Made by a program: the position numbers and the translations under genes. 64,000 nucleotides of DNA from Cannabis sativa (Eukaryota; Streptophyta; Magnoliopsida; Rosales; Cannabaceae), in NCBI RefSeq assembly GCF_029168945.1, contig NC_083601.1, forward strand, positions 62,001 through 126,000, given 5' to 3'. Below the pieces are notes generated by a model that did not search any database, was not told the DNA's origin, and saw nothing but the letters and a program-made list of their open reading frames with translations. Below are positions 11,045-22,368 of the stretch, piece after piece. The number at the start of each line of letters is the position of its first letter. Position 1 is the first letter of the stretch.

Positions 11045-12353
11045 AATTCCCCCAAACTAGATTCTTACTCGCCCTCGAGTAAGACTAAGTCTAACACTAA
11101 AACTCGATTAACTAAGCTATCAGATAATTATATTACTGCTGGCTCATGCGAAATTTCCTTCCATTAACTAAACTAGATTTTTAATTCTAAAAACTCTAAC
11201 AATTAATTAGGATGCTCATTTTATCACACAATGTAGAAATACAAACTAACTTCAGTATCGAAATAATGTCATAATGGTTTCACTCCATCAAACTAGTCCA
11301 CAAACCAATAGCCAATATGCTTGCATGCTTACCTCTCTCCACTAATGTTGACAACATTCTTTTCGGAATCAAAAGGACTTTTTAAGGTTAGAATTTATGG
11401 CTTAGATATTCGAAAAATAAAAGACAATTTTGGCTAAAGATATCATAAGCACAAAAGAACCCACAAGCTTCTCATAATTTTAAAATTTCCCAAAGTGTTC
11501 CCATAACTAACCATGATTGAGAATTTTTTCTACTTTTTTTTCAATCACTAGACATCACTGAAATTTTCTTTTATTTCTGATTTTTTTTCATTCTTTTTTC
11601 AAGTGATGGCGAGTTACAATTCTTTTTTTTTTCACATGTTTCTCAATCACGCAAGATTTTTTCTTTTCTTCAATACTTCCACACACTATATATTTCACTC
11701 CCCCAAACTTATTGTAAAGCTTATGATACCATTCAAAATGTAATGAGGATAAAAATAACAGTGTGGATACATCTTTTAGTTCAATGGGTGAAGAAACGAA
11801 ACAGGTTTAGGCTCAAGATGGTCAACTAGGGATAAAAATTGCATGGTAGGCTTGGAAGGCTCAAACTATCCAACAAATGCCTAAATCATATTCCTATTGA
11901 ACATTGTCAAGGATTTCGCCTCAAAAGAATAAACATGCAAATTCTAAGCTATCCTGTCAATCTTGCCACAAACCATAGTAAAACAATTATAACATATTTC
12001 ACAGATCATTAAATTGCATTCATACACAGGTTTCACAAGCATCCAAACTAATCCAAAGAGTTAACAGAATTAAGCACACAGTTTCAAAATTTCAAGACAT
12101 ATCACAATTAACAGCAACACACAACTATCTTCAGTTTATTTAATCGACTAACAACCAAATAAAAAGACTAAACTAAAGCAAAATAACTAAAAAGAACAGA
12201 ATAACTAAAACAATTAATAAAAAAGTTATAAGTCCCCTCCCCCAAACTTAGAATACACATTGTCCCCAATGTGTCATGCAAAACAAGGAAAGGGAGACTT
12301 ACCTGCACCCCCATCAGAAGGGGTTGGACCTCAATACTGCTTCAAATTGGATC
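11045..12353 (-). other. Athila 3' non-coding region with three polypurine-like tracts
   Basis: This stretch between the 3' LTR and the B insertion has no open frame. On the minus strand, TTTGGGGGA tracts occur next to the LTR (11045-11057), near 11700-11712, and near 12236-12248. The first is in the correct place for the plus-strand primer. The others are similar tracts further inside. T-rich runs occur at 11520-11700. Confidence 0.7.
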
Positions 12354-12357
12354 AAGT

Positions 12358-13075
12358 TGTTGGGTTTTATGCCCTAAATAAAACTCTATTTCAATGTAAT
12401 CCAGATTATTCAATATCAATAAAGTAACAGAAGTATTTTTCATTCATTTGTGTATGTTTTGGTTCAATTAATCAATTGTTTGTCTATTTGATTTATAAAT
12501 TCATCCAAACCCCTTTCACATACTTGATCATGTTTATTGTGTTGTCAACACAGTGGAAAGTAAACATGACTATGTGAATAAACTATTCCTAGATTTATCA
12601 GAACACTGGGTTTTACTGATATGACAATCTACAACAGAGTTTACTTGCATTTGGAGAAATGTTATGTTCTTTCTAGAACATAGGTTAAAGTAAAGCTCAG
12701 GTTGGATGCATGGAGTATGCATTAGAATGGACCGATATTGAACTTTAAAATAGATTTATGAAACTTACCGTAAATATCTATTCAATTCAATATCATAAGT
12801 TGATCCTAGATCACATGATCGAAATCCTGATATGGTTAGGCTCAATCTCGAGAGTGTTATTCGTGTTCTTTGATTTGTTAGTTAAGCCTAATTTTTGGTC
12901 AGGGCAATACGTACATTTTGGGAACACGGTAGTACGATTGAGTGGGAGCGCTAACATAAATATGGAATCTATAGCTTCTATCTGGCGAATAGTAAGCAAA
13001 GGGTGATTTCCTTCGAGCTTAACCAAACGAGATAAATGATTGAGTACTCATTTTACTTAGTTGAAATATCATTTA
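12358..13075 (+). repeat. Inverted 5' part of an LTR (U3) at the left end of element B
   Basis: It starts TGTTGGGTTTTATGCCC and runs about 718 bp along the LTR. It breaks off after ATATCATTTAT, where solo LTR 43735-45628 continues with ACAGGGTTAAG. Across the first 250 bp it resembles the solo LTR at 38236-40113 more than the right LTR of B, so it comes from another subfamily. After 13075 the sequence is the reverse complement of the family's internal 3' region. Opposing open frames at 12758-13026 are shadows. Confidence 0.85.
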
Positions 13076-14440
13076 TCTTTCTTGAATATCTTCTAATGTT
13101 CCTTATTTGATTACATCTCAGATAGCTCCCACTCAATAGCAGATGTCTGGTTAAATAATACTTTTAACCTCTCTATTGTTTGGAGAGTTACCTAGTTGTG
13201 ACTTTTGTATTAGTCTGAAACTTTAAGTCAAGACTAAGTCATCAACATAGCAGACTAGTATTTGAAGTGAAAAATACATGCTAGAGATTAAGTAATCAAA
13301 ATTAAGATACCATAAAATTTTATGAGGATTAAGAATTCTAGGTTCAAGTCATTCGAATATACTGAATTAGAGTTCTTTATCTTATTCTCATAATTCTGAT
13401 AAGTTATATCTATCCATGTGAATGGTTAGATTTGCTTTTCAGTAGTGTTCTTAAGTATCTATCACAAGTGTCAACCTAATGAAGATGGGTATAGAATTTT
13501 AAAATTCTCCCACTCAATTAAGGTAGTGTGAAACTTTATCAAAGAACTTTTATAGGTATCAAACTTTTACTACAACAGTAAAACTAAATTGGAACATACA
13601 ATCAAGATCAAGGATTTATATTGATAATAGCTAAGTCATTATATTACTACCATGTTTAAAGAAAATATGTGTTACATAGGGTAATGTGGAATAGACTCCA
13701 CCCCTAAGTATATACATATAGGTTATTGTGGATAAACTCCACCCCTAAGTATATAGAGATTATGATCCACCCCTAAAGGTTGTAAAGATCATGATTCTCT
13801 AAGTGTGATAGAGTTTATGTGGAGTTGAATACTATCTAGAGTTCATTAGATATAAAAGATCATTGAACTGCATAGTTTTCTTAACTTTTCTCCACCCCTA
13901 TCAGATCAAAAGATCCTTTTATTAAACAAATTCTTAATAATTGTATTAGAATTAACAATTATTAATAAACATAGAAATAGTTTCTAGTGCTTATTTAATA
14001 TAACTCGATGAAGAGTTGTAAATATTATAGAATTTGCATCAATAATAAAAACACTTACACATACAAACATATAAATATAATGTGGTAATTGTGGTTTAAG
14101 ATAAATAAAATGAAGCTCAATCTCAAAAATTGCAATGGTTTGAATTCAAAAATAATTGAAAACTTTATTAATAATAAAAAAATGTATTGCAACAATATGA
14201 GAAAAACAGGGATAAATATCCCTAACTAAAATTCAAAATCCAAATTGTCTTTAAACTAAAACAATTAATTCAAAAATAGATAGAAGAGCTTCATCTTCAT
14301 CTGGACGATTTCACCCTTGGTCCAGCTTTCCGATCCAACTCATCTGAGTTCAAGTAGCTTGGCCTATAAGAAGAAGAAAACAAATAAACAAAGTTAGTCC
14401 AGAATCATAAATCCAATTGGATAATAATTCACTAAAACTC
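13076..14440 (-). other. 3' non-coding region of element B
   Basis: Reverse complement of the region between gag and the 3' end of element A (about 28790-30095). It contains repeated GGGGTGGA boxes (read on minus, near 13690-13770 and 13890) and no pol domain. The last ~470 bp before the 3' LTR, as seen in A, are absent because the junction at 13076 truncates it. Confidence 0.75.
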
Positions 14441-15310
14441 TTAAAGCTTATAAATAGAAATACCTTGTTTCTTTGCAAGAAGTTTAGGACATTGGGGTTT
14501 CCAATGACCCTTCTCATTGCAGTAGAAATATTTTCCTTTAAGTGTAGCATCACCAGAAGCAGCAACCTTTTTGTTTTTCATGACTTTTGCACGCTTCTTG
14601 GTGTTCTTCCACTTCTTCTTCGATTTGAGTTTTGAAGCAGATGCAATATTTGCTTCAGGTTTTACCGTCCCATTACCATTCCCAGAATTGTGAGGCTTAC
14701 TGCCTTTCTTCTTGGGTCCTCCAATCAAATTTTCATAAGTTTGAAGGTCATTGACTAACTCATGAAAGTCTATGTCCTTCTTATTCATGACATAATTTGA
14801 TGTGTATGGTAGAAATGCTGGAGTCAGACTATTCAAGATAAGGCTTACTTGAGTAGTGTGATCCATTTTAGCACCATGATCCTGGGCTTCTTGGAAATAA
14901 CTTGCCATGAGGAGAACATGGTCACACACGTTTTGATGGGGTTCCATCCGTGCATTGATGTACTTCTTAGTCGCGTCAAAGCGAGACTGAAGTGATCCCC
15001 TACCGAATAGCTCATTTAACTTCGTCATAACTTCAGCAGCCTTCTCGGTTTTAGAAAACTGAGTTTTGAGGGTGTCAACTATGCTGGAAAGCATAAAGTA
15101 TAGAGCTTTGTAATTTGCTTTCTGCCAACGCTCATACTTTTCTTTCACAGCTTTGGATGCATTATCCCCAGGCACTTCAGGTAACGACTCAGTTAAAACA
15201 AACAAGACACTTTCTCCTATGAGAGCAATATTAATGTTCTCATTCCATTTAGGAAAGCTAGATCCATTTAGCTTATTTTCAGTCAACAGTGATAACATGG
15301 GATTCATCAT
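14441..15310 (-). CDS. Copia-type Gag polyprotein of element B (gag only)
   Basis: An uninterrupted 289-codon frame. Residues about 13-220 match the UBN2/gag family of plant copia elements, with landmarks TENKLNGSSFPKW, RWQKANYKALYFMLSS, SLQSRFDATKKY, MEPHQNVCDHVL and LVNDLQTYENLIGG. A lysine-rich linker leads to a zinc knuckle near residues 264-277. There the first Cys of C-x2-C-x4-H-x4-C is replaced by Tyr (YFYCNEKGHWKPQC), so RNA binding may be impaired. It ends soon after the knuckle with no protease or RT downstream, as in the homologous gag of element A. Gag would form particles; reverse transcriptase would have to come from another element. The start is the first Met of the frame and matches the start in A. 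Confidence 0.88.
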   Translation of the reverse strand: MMNPMLSLLTENKLNGSSFPKWNENINIALIGESVLFVLTESLPEVPGDNASKAVKEKYERWQKANYKALYFMLSSIVDTLKTQFSKTEKAAEVMTKLNELFGRGSLQSRFDATKKYINARMEPHQNVCDHVLLMASYFQEAQDHGAKMDHTTQVSLILNSLTPAFLPYTSNYVMNKKDIDFHELVNDLQTYENLIGGPKKKGSKPHNSGNGNGTVKPEANIASASKLKSKKKWKNTKKRAKVMKNKKVAASGDATLKGKYFYCNEKGHWKPQCPKLLAKKQGISIYKL

Positions 15311-15470
15311 GATAATACAGGATACTACAAAATAATAGAAATCAATAATGGTTTAACACAAAATCAATTCAGAAATTATAAGCACATAGCAAGTAGGAAT
15401 GATATGAGAAAATACTAAAAAAAATTCAATCCTAAATAATTTCCAAGGTTTTTCAACAAACTGATATCAG

Positions 15471-15769
15471 TGTCCCGTTTAGGCGAGAGTCAAAGCTACC
15501 ATCTATTAAATAGAGTTGTCAGCTCATCTAAAATGTTAAACATTCTAGCAACCTTTTATTCGATCAAGATTGGAATCCAGCGTTGTCCCGTTTAGGCGAG
15601 AGTTAAGGCTATTCTATCTTATGAGTTTCTACCATTGTTTCGCAATTTGCAAGTCAAATATGGTCGCCACCATTAGGGTGATCTTTACCATATAAAATAC
15701 TTACAAACTACTTATCTTTCGAGATTAAACAGTGCGAAATTGCTAATGAACCTTCCTCCATTAGGGAGG
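15471..15769 (-). other. Conserved leader island before gag in B: duplicated box and two small hairpins
   Basis: The box TGTCCCGTTTAGGCGAGAG occurs at 15471-15489 and 15584-15602. Two hairpins with loop ATTAG (CTAAT on the RNA strand) lie at 15667-15681 and 15755-15769. The same boxes and hairpins occur in the same order in element A at 27447-27749, although surrounding DNA has diverged. Confidence 0.75.
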
Positions 15770-18474
15770 ATTACTCACTAAAACAAACGCGATATAAAAC
15801 CAATGGAGATCGAATATCTTAATAATAATAAAGCTCATTCTTTAAAATGTATTTTCTTTATTATTCTAATAATTATATTCATTAAATTCGAATTTAGAAT
15901 TAGAATTCAAAATAAGAATTTAATTTAATATTTATAAAATTATACTTAGATGGTGATTGAAATAATATGAATTATTTCCATCTTAGTAGTAATTTTAAAT
16001 ATAAATATTGAGGAAATTAATTTAAGTTGTATTAATTTAAATTAATTAGCAACTTAAAAATTTCCATAAGAATATATTTATTGTATTCGAAAAAATAAAG
16101 TATAAAACTATACAAATTTTCAAAAAATACTAATAATAAATACTTAGAAAAAATACTTCAAGCAAAAATATCACCTATCTAGATTTTCCTTATGACTAAT
16201 CAATTCAATTTCTAATAATATATTTTAAATTCATTTATTTTAAATTAATCAATAAATGAAAAAATCATTGAGTTAAGTTGGTCCAAGAATTAATTAAAAT
16301 AAATAATTAATTTACAACTTAATCTATTTTTCAAGAAAAATTCAAAAAATATTGCATAATTAAAATGCAATTTTTCGAAATTGATTAATAAAATAAAGAA
16401 AAATATATATGAAAATTATTTAAGTTGAAAAAATTAAATTTCAACCTAAAAATAATTTTCTATTTAATTAAGTATCATGAAAAATAAATATTTAAGTATC
16501 ATGATGAAAATCAACTTAGATATTTAATTTTTCAATTTAATTAAATGTATTAAATTCAAGAAATAAATAATTAAGTGTAGAGAAAGCTTAATTATTAATC
16601 TCTAGTTTAATACTAGAAAAAAATATACTTAAATAAAATTGTAAATAATTAATTTCACAATGTATAATATTTTCCTATTTAAATATTAGAAATAATAAGT
16701 AGTCTAGAAATAACTATCTAGAAAATATCTTATTTGACTAAGTATCTTTTCAACAAAAAATTTGAAAAATATCTAATTTAAGTTGTATAGAAAAAATCTA
16801 AAACTTAAGTATTTTCAAATTTAGATTTAATTAAATATCCAAAAAATTAAGTTGTAACCACTTAATTTGAAAAATATTCCATTTTAAGTTTAAAACCAAC
16901 TTAAAAAATATTTTAACAATCTTTAATAACTAATGCCTAGGATTCGTCAACTTAATTTTATAATTTAAATAAAATATTCAAATTTAAGTTAGATATGAAA
17001 AATCAGTTGAAATAACTAATTTATAACTTAAATAGGAATATTTAATTAAATAAGTTCCAGAAAGAATCTAGTTAGTTAAAATTCTTTATTTAATTAAATA
17101 CAAGAAAAATACAAATAGTTTGTCTAGAAATAATATTTAAAACTAAAAGTGTTTTTCTTAAAATTAACTTTAAAATATTAAAATGAAAATAAATTTTCAT
17201 ATATTTTAAAAGTTAATTATGTTGCTAATTCAATTTTATTAGGTCAAACTAATATAATTAACCTAGTACAGTTATTCAAATCAGGCAAATGGGCCTTCAC
17301 AATTGGGGTAGTTCATGTGAGAGGGTGCTGGGTTCAGTATGTCGTACCCACTTCTATGGCTCCCAACTCTCACACAAGGCCCAAAAGAGAGGAATTTAAC
17401 CTTAAAATAAATAAGTGTTATTAATTGAATAGGTCCAAAAACTAAATGGACCTAAATAAAATCTATCATGGTGTGACATTTTATTTAGCAACAACGTATA
17501 TGCATCTATATAATAAAATAAACATATAGGCTCACACAGGCACACATTTGGATGGATCCTATCATGTTGCTAGGTCATACACAGATGAAAGAAGATTGTA
17601 AAATTTACCTGTTACAAATTATTTACTTGACCAAGGGAGCCATGAGTTAAAATCAGATCATTGGATCTGTCAACAAGTTAACCATGGCTATTTGCAATCA
17701 AGTAATAATAGGTTTTGAAAACTTACAAACAAGCTAAAACCACATACGCCTGCAACAAGGTTAGCTGGATAGTTGGATGTAGGATCTATTTAATTTTAAA
17801 TAATTAAATTTCGAAAATAAAATAATTAAATAAATAAATAAAAAAATAATATTTAATTTTCGAAAAATTAAAAAAAAATTTATTTATTTTCGAAAAATAA
17901 TAAAAAAATTTAAAATTAAACCTACAATTTTGAAAAATTAGGTTTCAACTAACCTAAATATCATTTCAAAATTTGCTAACTACTTTTAAAAATTTAATGT
18001 TATTTTATAAATAAAAATTAAATAAAAAATTAAAAAAGATAAATAAATATCTTTTTCATATTTTAAATTTAATTTTAATAAAATAACAAAATTTAAAAGT
18101 TAGCAAAATATCTTACATCTATTTAAAATATCATGGTTATAGTTATCTTATTTTAAATTTAAATAAGGTCAAATTATTTAAAAAAAAAATTAATTTAAAA
18201 AATTTAATATCTGACCTTAAATTTAAAAATAAGATAAGATATAATCAAATTTAAAAATAAGATAGATAATTAAGCAAAAAAGATAGATATTTACTATTTT
18301 CAAATTCAAATTACACTAATATCATGAATTAAATTAAAAAAAATTAAATAATTTAATTATGATAATTAGAATTGAAATAGGAATAGTAAATGTCTAAATA
18401 CAAAACTACACAAAAAATCAGAAGTTAAATCCATGAAAAAGCATGAAAAAACGAAGAAAAACGAAAAAATTGTG

Positions 18475-18690
18475 AGCTGTACGGACGGTATGCTGTGCAT
18501 ACTCGTCCGCGCGCGCACACTAGGAAGCCTCCCGAGAAACCTCGGCGCTGGGAGGGATGTGCATGATTTCTGCGCGCGGAGAGGGGTGTCTTCAGACACC
18601 CGTGCGTGTTGCTCGGACAAAATGCTGTCCGAACACGCGTGTGACCGAGGTGCACTCGGTTCGGCGCGCGCGTGGGTGATGCAGCATCCT
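18475..18690 (-). other. GC-rich hairpin cluster in the leader of element B
   Basis: A ~215 bp GC-rich block in very AT-rich surroundings. Stems seen directly: 18483-18508 (5+6 bp with one bulged base), 18584-18601 (7 bp, loop TTCA), 18605-18637 (5+7 bp, loop AAATGC) and 18644-18660 (6 bp). It is GCGCGC-rich. Element A has a corresponding block at 24745-24880. Open frames crossing it are by-products of the GC content. Confidence 0.8.
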
Positions 18691-18943
18691 TATCTTTTTT
18701 CCAAATCTTCAAAAAATTATAACTAATTCAAATTAAATCGAAATTGAGTTCTGTAAAAAAGGAACTTGCTTAATTTTTTCCATACTATCCAATAAAAATA
18801 ATTTCAGAATCAAAATTTCAATTATTTTTCACGAAAATTCACAAACATCAATCAATCATCATATAACACTCAATACAACATGAAACCATCCAAATAACAA
18901 ACAATCGTTTTAAAGTCCAAATTTCTTGCAAGAAAATCAATTA

Positions 18944-18960
18944 CCATGGCTTTGAGGCCA
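18944..18960 (-). other. Primer binding site of element B (decayed tRNA-Met type)
   Basis: Minus strand TGGCCTCAAAGCCATGG, two bases inside the LTR. It resembles the initiator tRNA-Met site TGGTATCAGAGCC with several mismatches. The equivalent site in A reads TGGCACCAGAGCC. Confidence 0.7.
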
Positions 18961-18962
18961 GT

Positions 18963-20855
18963 TGTTGGATATTATTTTAGCAGGATCTTAGATCTACTCA
19001 CAAGTATGTTGTTTAACACCCTAAATATGAACTTTCTAAAACGATAAAATAAATACATATAAAGTTAAGAAAACCTTACATTGATGCAGCGGAATTAATG
19101 TCTCCTTCCACTCAGATCTCTAACCCTTGTATCCTTTCTGTCGCAGAGTATAATCAAGATCTGAGCCCGAATGTCCTTCTCTTTGAGTTTGATCCTTCAC
19201 AGTCTTCCAATCTATGATTGAGTTACCACTTGCTGTGTGTGGGCACTTACTCTATCACTAGGGTTCGAAATTTAGAAGAGGAAAAGAGAGAGAGAGGTTT
19301 CGGCCAAGGTATAGAAAAGGGAAGGCTTAGTTTTTCTGAAAAGAGAATTTTCTGTCAGAAGAATAATGAAAAGTGTGTGTAATTTTGATTGAGCCATCAC
19401 TTTTTATTTATAGGCAACTACTAGGTTTAGATTAGGAATTATTTGACATTAAAATAATGAAAATATCAATTTGAAATTCCACATTAAGTGGCCGGCCAAG
19501 GTGTATAGAATGGGCCCCACTTGATTTTGCAGTTTTCACAAATTTTATTTCTATTTTCTCAAAAACGCCAATTTTTCAATTCTAACCATTTAAATGTCAA
19601 AACTAATAATTTAATAACTAAAATAGATTATTAAATAATATTTTCATTTAATTTAATTATTAACTAGATATATAAAGTCCATTAATAAATAAATAAACCT
19701 AGAATCTCTTTTCTTTACAATTTCGACCCTGCTTAGTGAAAATTCACAAATTAGACATAGTCTAACTTTAGAATTATAATTGACCAATCACGAATCAATT
19801 ATTGAGTCTTACAAGCAGTATGTTCTCAACTAGAATGGGGACCATGGATCTATATGCTGAGCTTCCAATAAGTGAACCGAATTTACTAAGTAAATTCCTA
19901 CTTGTTAATTCTTCGTTGAATCCACTCTTAGAACTTAGAATTGCACTCTCAGACTTATATAGAGCATATTATATGTTCCACGATATAGATATGATATCTC
20001 ATTTAACCATTGTTATAATCTTATTATGATCAAAGATCCTCTATATAGATGATTTACATCGAGATGGGATAATTTTACCGTTCTCACCCCTCAATGTATT
20101 TTGCCCCTTAAAACACTTAGCTACCTGTAAATGGTGTTTAGTGATCTAAGAATTAGTCAGTTAAACAAGAGCTCATCCATTTACTTCTATTTGCTAAGCT
20201 CGAAGGGAATCATCAATTGACTTCTATACACCAGTAGAAGTTATAGATTCTATATTTATGTTCAGCACTCCCACTCAATCATACTATCATGTTCCCAAAA
20301 TATACGTATCACCCTGACCCAAAAGTAGGCTTAACTAATAAATCAAAGAACATGAATAGTACTCCTGAGTTGAGCCTAAGCATATCAGGATTTAGATTTT
20401 TTTAATCTTAAGATCAACTATTGATATTGACTTGGAAAGATATATAACGGTAAGTTTGTAATATCTTAACTTAGTTGCAATATCGGTCCAGTCCAATGTA
20501 TACTCCATACATTCGAAACTAGTATACTTTACTAATGTCCTGGAAAGAACATAACACTTACTCCAAGTGTAAGTACACATCATCGCTGATTATCACATTA
20601 GTGTAAATTCAAAACACTGATGAAACAAGGACTTAGTCTTTTGATTCATATGATCACAATCACATTCCACTGTGTTGACGATACTATAATTGTGAATAAA
20701 CATATGATCTGGATTTAACTGATTTTGTGTGTAAATGTAATAAAAATATTAAACCATAGCATGTAAAATTCATGCAAACATAAATCACTTCAAATTTCTT
20801 ATATTGATAACTAATCAGATTGTAAAGAGTTTTATTTAGGTCATAAAACCCAACA
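18963..20855 (-). repeat. 5' LTR of element B
   Basis: 1893 bp, reading TGTTGGGTTTTATGACC...AATATCCAACA on the minus strand. It is clearly related to the LTRs of A along its length. Its outer end abuts Athila protease sequence. The frames at 19802-20029 and 20392-20583 are LTR shadows. Confidence 0.92.
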
Positions 20856-21559
20856 AGTTCACCTTCAGAACTACCACACATCAATCTTTTCCAACAACGC
20901 CTAGTCGTTCGAAGTCGCTCTTTAGGCTTTACTCTCTTCTTATCAGCTTTAACAAAAGAACCCTTCACCATCTCAATCTTGCAACAGGTAGGAATGTCGG
21001 TTGGGGCAAAAACATTAAAATTGACCTCTTCATCTTGCACTCGCAACTTTAACTCCCCCTTTTGAACATCTATTGATGCTCGCCCCGTTGCTAAGAATGG
21101 TCTTCCCAAAATAATAGGAATAGTTGAATCTTCCTCCATATCAAGAATTAGGAAATCAGCAGGAAAGATAAACTTACCAACCTTCACGAGTACATCTTCA
21201 ATTATCCCACGAGGATGAGTCAAAGAACGATCCGCCAGTTGTAAAGTCACTGTTGTGGGCTTTGCTTTTCCCAATCCTAGCCTTTTGAAGACAGACAAGG
21301 GCATTAGATTAATGCTTGCTCCCAGATCACATAGAGCTTTAACTTCCACCGAACCCCCTATAGAGCATGGAATATTGAAACTACCCAGATCTTTAAGCTT
21401 GGGCGGTAGTTTCTTCTGCAAAATTGCACTGCACTCCTCAGTGAGTGCCACTGTCTCAAATTCTTCCAACTTCCTTTTCTTAGCTAAAATTTCTTTGATG
21501 AACTTCAGGTAAGTTGGCATTTGCTCTAAGGCCTCCGCAAATGGAATGTTAATGTGCAA
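20856..21559 (-). pseudogene. Athila protease region (gag-pro C-terminus)
   Basis: The minus frame shows Athila-type protease features: KKLPPKLKDLGSFNIPC, then the active-site motif CDLGASINLMP (Asp-Leu-Gly in place of Asp-Ser/Thr-Gly, usual for this clade), FLILDMEEDS and IILGRPFLATGRA with the flap-side Gly. It ends in CGSSEGEL, directly at the B insertion. In the rejoined Athila sequence the frame would stop a few codons later, so RT, RNase H and integrase were lost before B inserted. An in-frame stop separates it from the preceding gag part near 21584. The open frame continuing to 20684 is inside B. Confidence 0.9.
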
Positions 21560-21583
21560 TTTCCTGAATATTTCAAGAAATTT

Positions 21584-22337
21584 TTAAAACTGCTTGTCGA
21601 GGTTGTTCATGCGGAGTCTTTGAGGGTAAGGAATTTTAATATGGTGATCTATGCTGATTGGAGGCGAAGCTTCTTTCGGTGCAAGACCCTCAGTAGTGTT
21701 CTTTTCCTTTGGTGCCTGTGTCTGTGCCTGTTGATCCTGAACCTCATCTTCAACTGGTTGCTTGCCACTAGGTCCCTTATAACTCTTTCCACTCCTCAAG
21801 GAAATTTCTTTACATTGCTCTTTTCCTTTTGCCTCACTAGTGCTAGGTGAATTTCCTTGAGCTTGTTTTGCCACTTGAGTAGCCAATTGTTCCATCTGAG
21901 TTTCTAGAGTTTTAATAGAGGCTTTAGTCTCCATCATGAATTAGAGCAATAAGTCAGCTTGGATATTTAAGCCTCCATTAAGTCTTTGTTGTTGCAGTTG
22001 TTGTTGGTTTTGTTGGGGTTGATTTCTCTGCTGGTAGAACCCTTATTGGTTGTGCCCATAATTATTTTTTTGAGAATAGTTCCCAATGGCTTTTGCTTGA
22101 TCCATTGGTAAACTGTTCACATCCACCGGGCATGTGTCATATGTGTGAGGGCCCCCACATAGTTCACAGGTAACTTGAGCCTGTTTCACCTGAGCAATCA
22201 TCAACTTCGTCAGGGCCTCCACTTGGGCTGTCAACTTGGTGATGGCGTCTACCTCGTGCATACCAGCAACTTTCTTCGTTTGGCTTCTTTTAGTTGGCCA
22301 TTGTTGGTTATTCATGGCCATTTCTTCGAGCAGATCA
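21584..22337 (-). pseudogene. Athila gag C-terminal part with zinc knuckle
   Basis: The frame holds EVDAITKLTAQVEALTKLM, then a Cys/His knuckle CELCGGPHTYDTC, a Gln/Asn-rich linker, and a segment with METQMEQLA-like heptads and ISLRSGKSYKGP, all typical of Athila gag-pro. The same frame has in-frame stops at about 22043 and 21938 and again at 21584, with no frameshift between the pieces. The upstream half of gag is at 32522-33312, separated by element A. The first codons of the open frame beyond 22337 are junction filler, not gag. Confidence 0.88.
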
Positions 22338-22368
22338 TGTTGGTTATTCATGGCCATTGTTGGTTATT
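22338..22368. other. Templated filler at the left junction of element A
   Basis: 22338-22357 repeats 22302-22321, and 22351-22370 repeats 22295-22314, both in Athila gag just outside the insertion. The first six bases TGTTGG also equal the LTR terminus. Confidence 0.75.

Larger units (their letters stand above)
15311..18943 (-). other. Long leader (5' untranslated region) of element B
   Basis: About 3.6 kb between primer site and gag, mostly AT-rich low-complexity DNA without a credible frame. It has three GC-richer islands that are also present in element A: small hairpins and repeated TGTCCCGTTTAGGCGAGAG boxes at 15471-15769, a conserved segment at 17280-17400, and a strong hairpin cluster at 18475-18690. 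Confidence 0.8.
12359..20854 (-). mobile_element. Element B: chimeric copia-type gag-only (TR-GAG-like) insertion in Athila
   Basis: The right part (13076-20855) is a minus-strand unit: 5' LTR at 18963-20855, primer site, 3.65 kb leader, gag, and 3' non-coding sequence. It is collinear with element A. Instead of its own 3' LTR, the left end is a plus-strand U3 fragment (12358-13075) of a different LTR subfamily. Both outer ends therefore read TGTTGGG outward. There is no pol. Flanking Athila sequence rejoins as ...GATCAAGTTCACC..., so the insertion is a single event or a later rearrangement of one. The target duplication is 5 bp (AAGTT) only if each end lost one base, otherwise 3 bp (AGT). 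Confidence 0.85.

Noticed and set aside
18366..18726. Three overlapping open frames with Arg/Ala-rich products in the leader of element B
   Set aside because: They arise from the GC-rich hairpin cluster, run on both strands, match no family and are not conserved as frames in element A.
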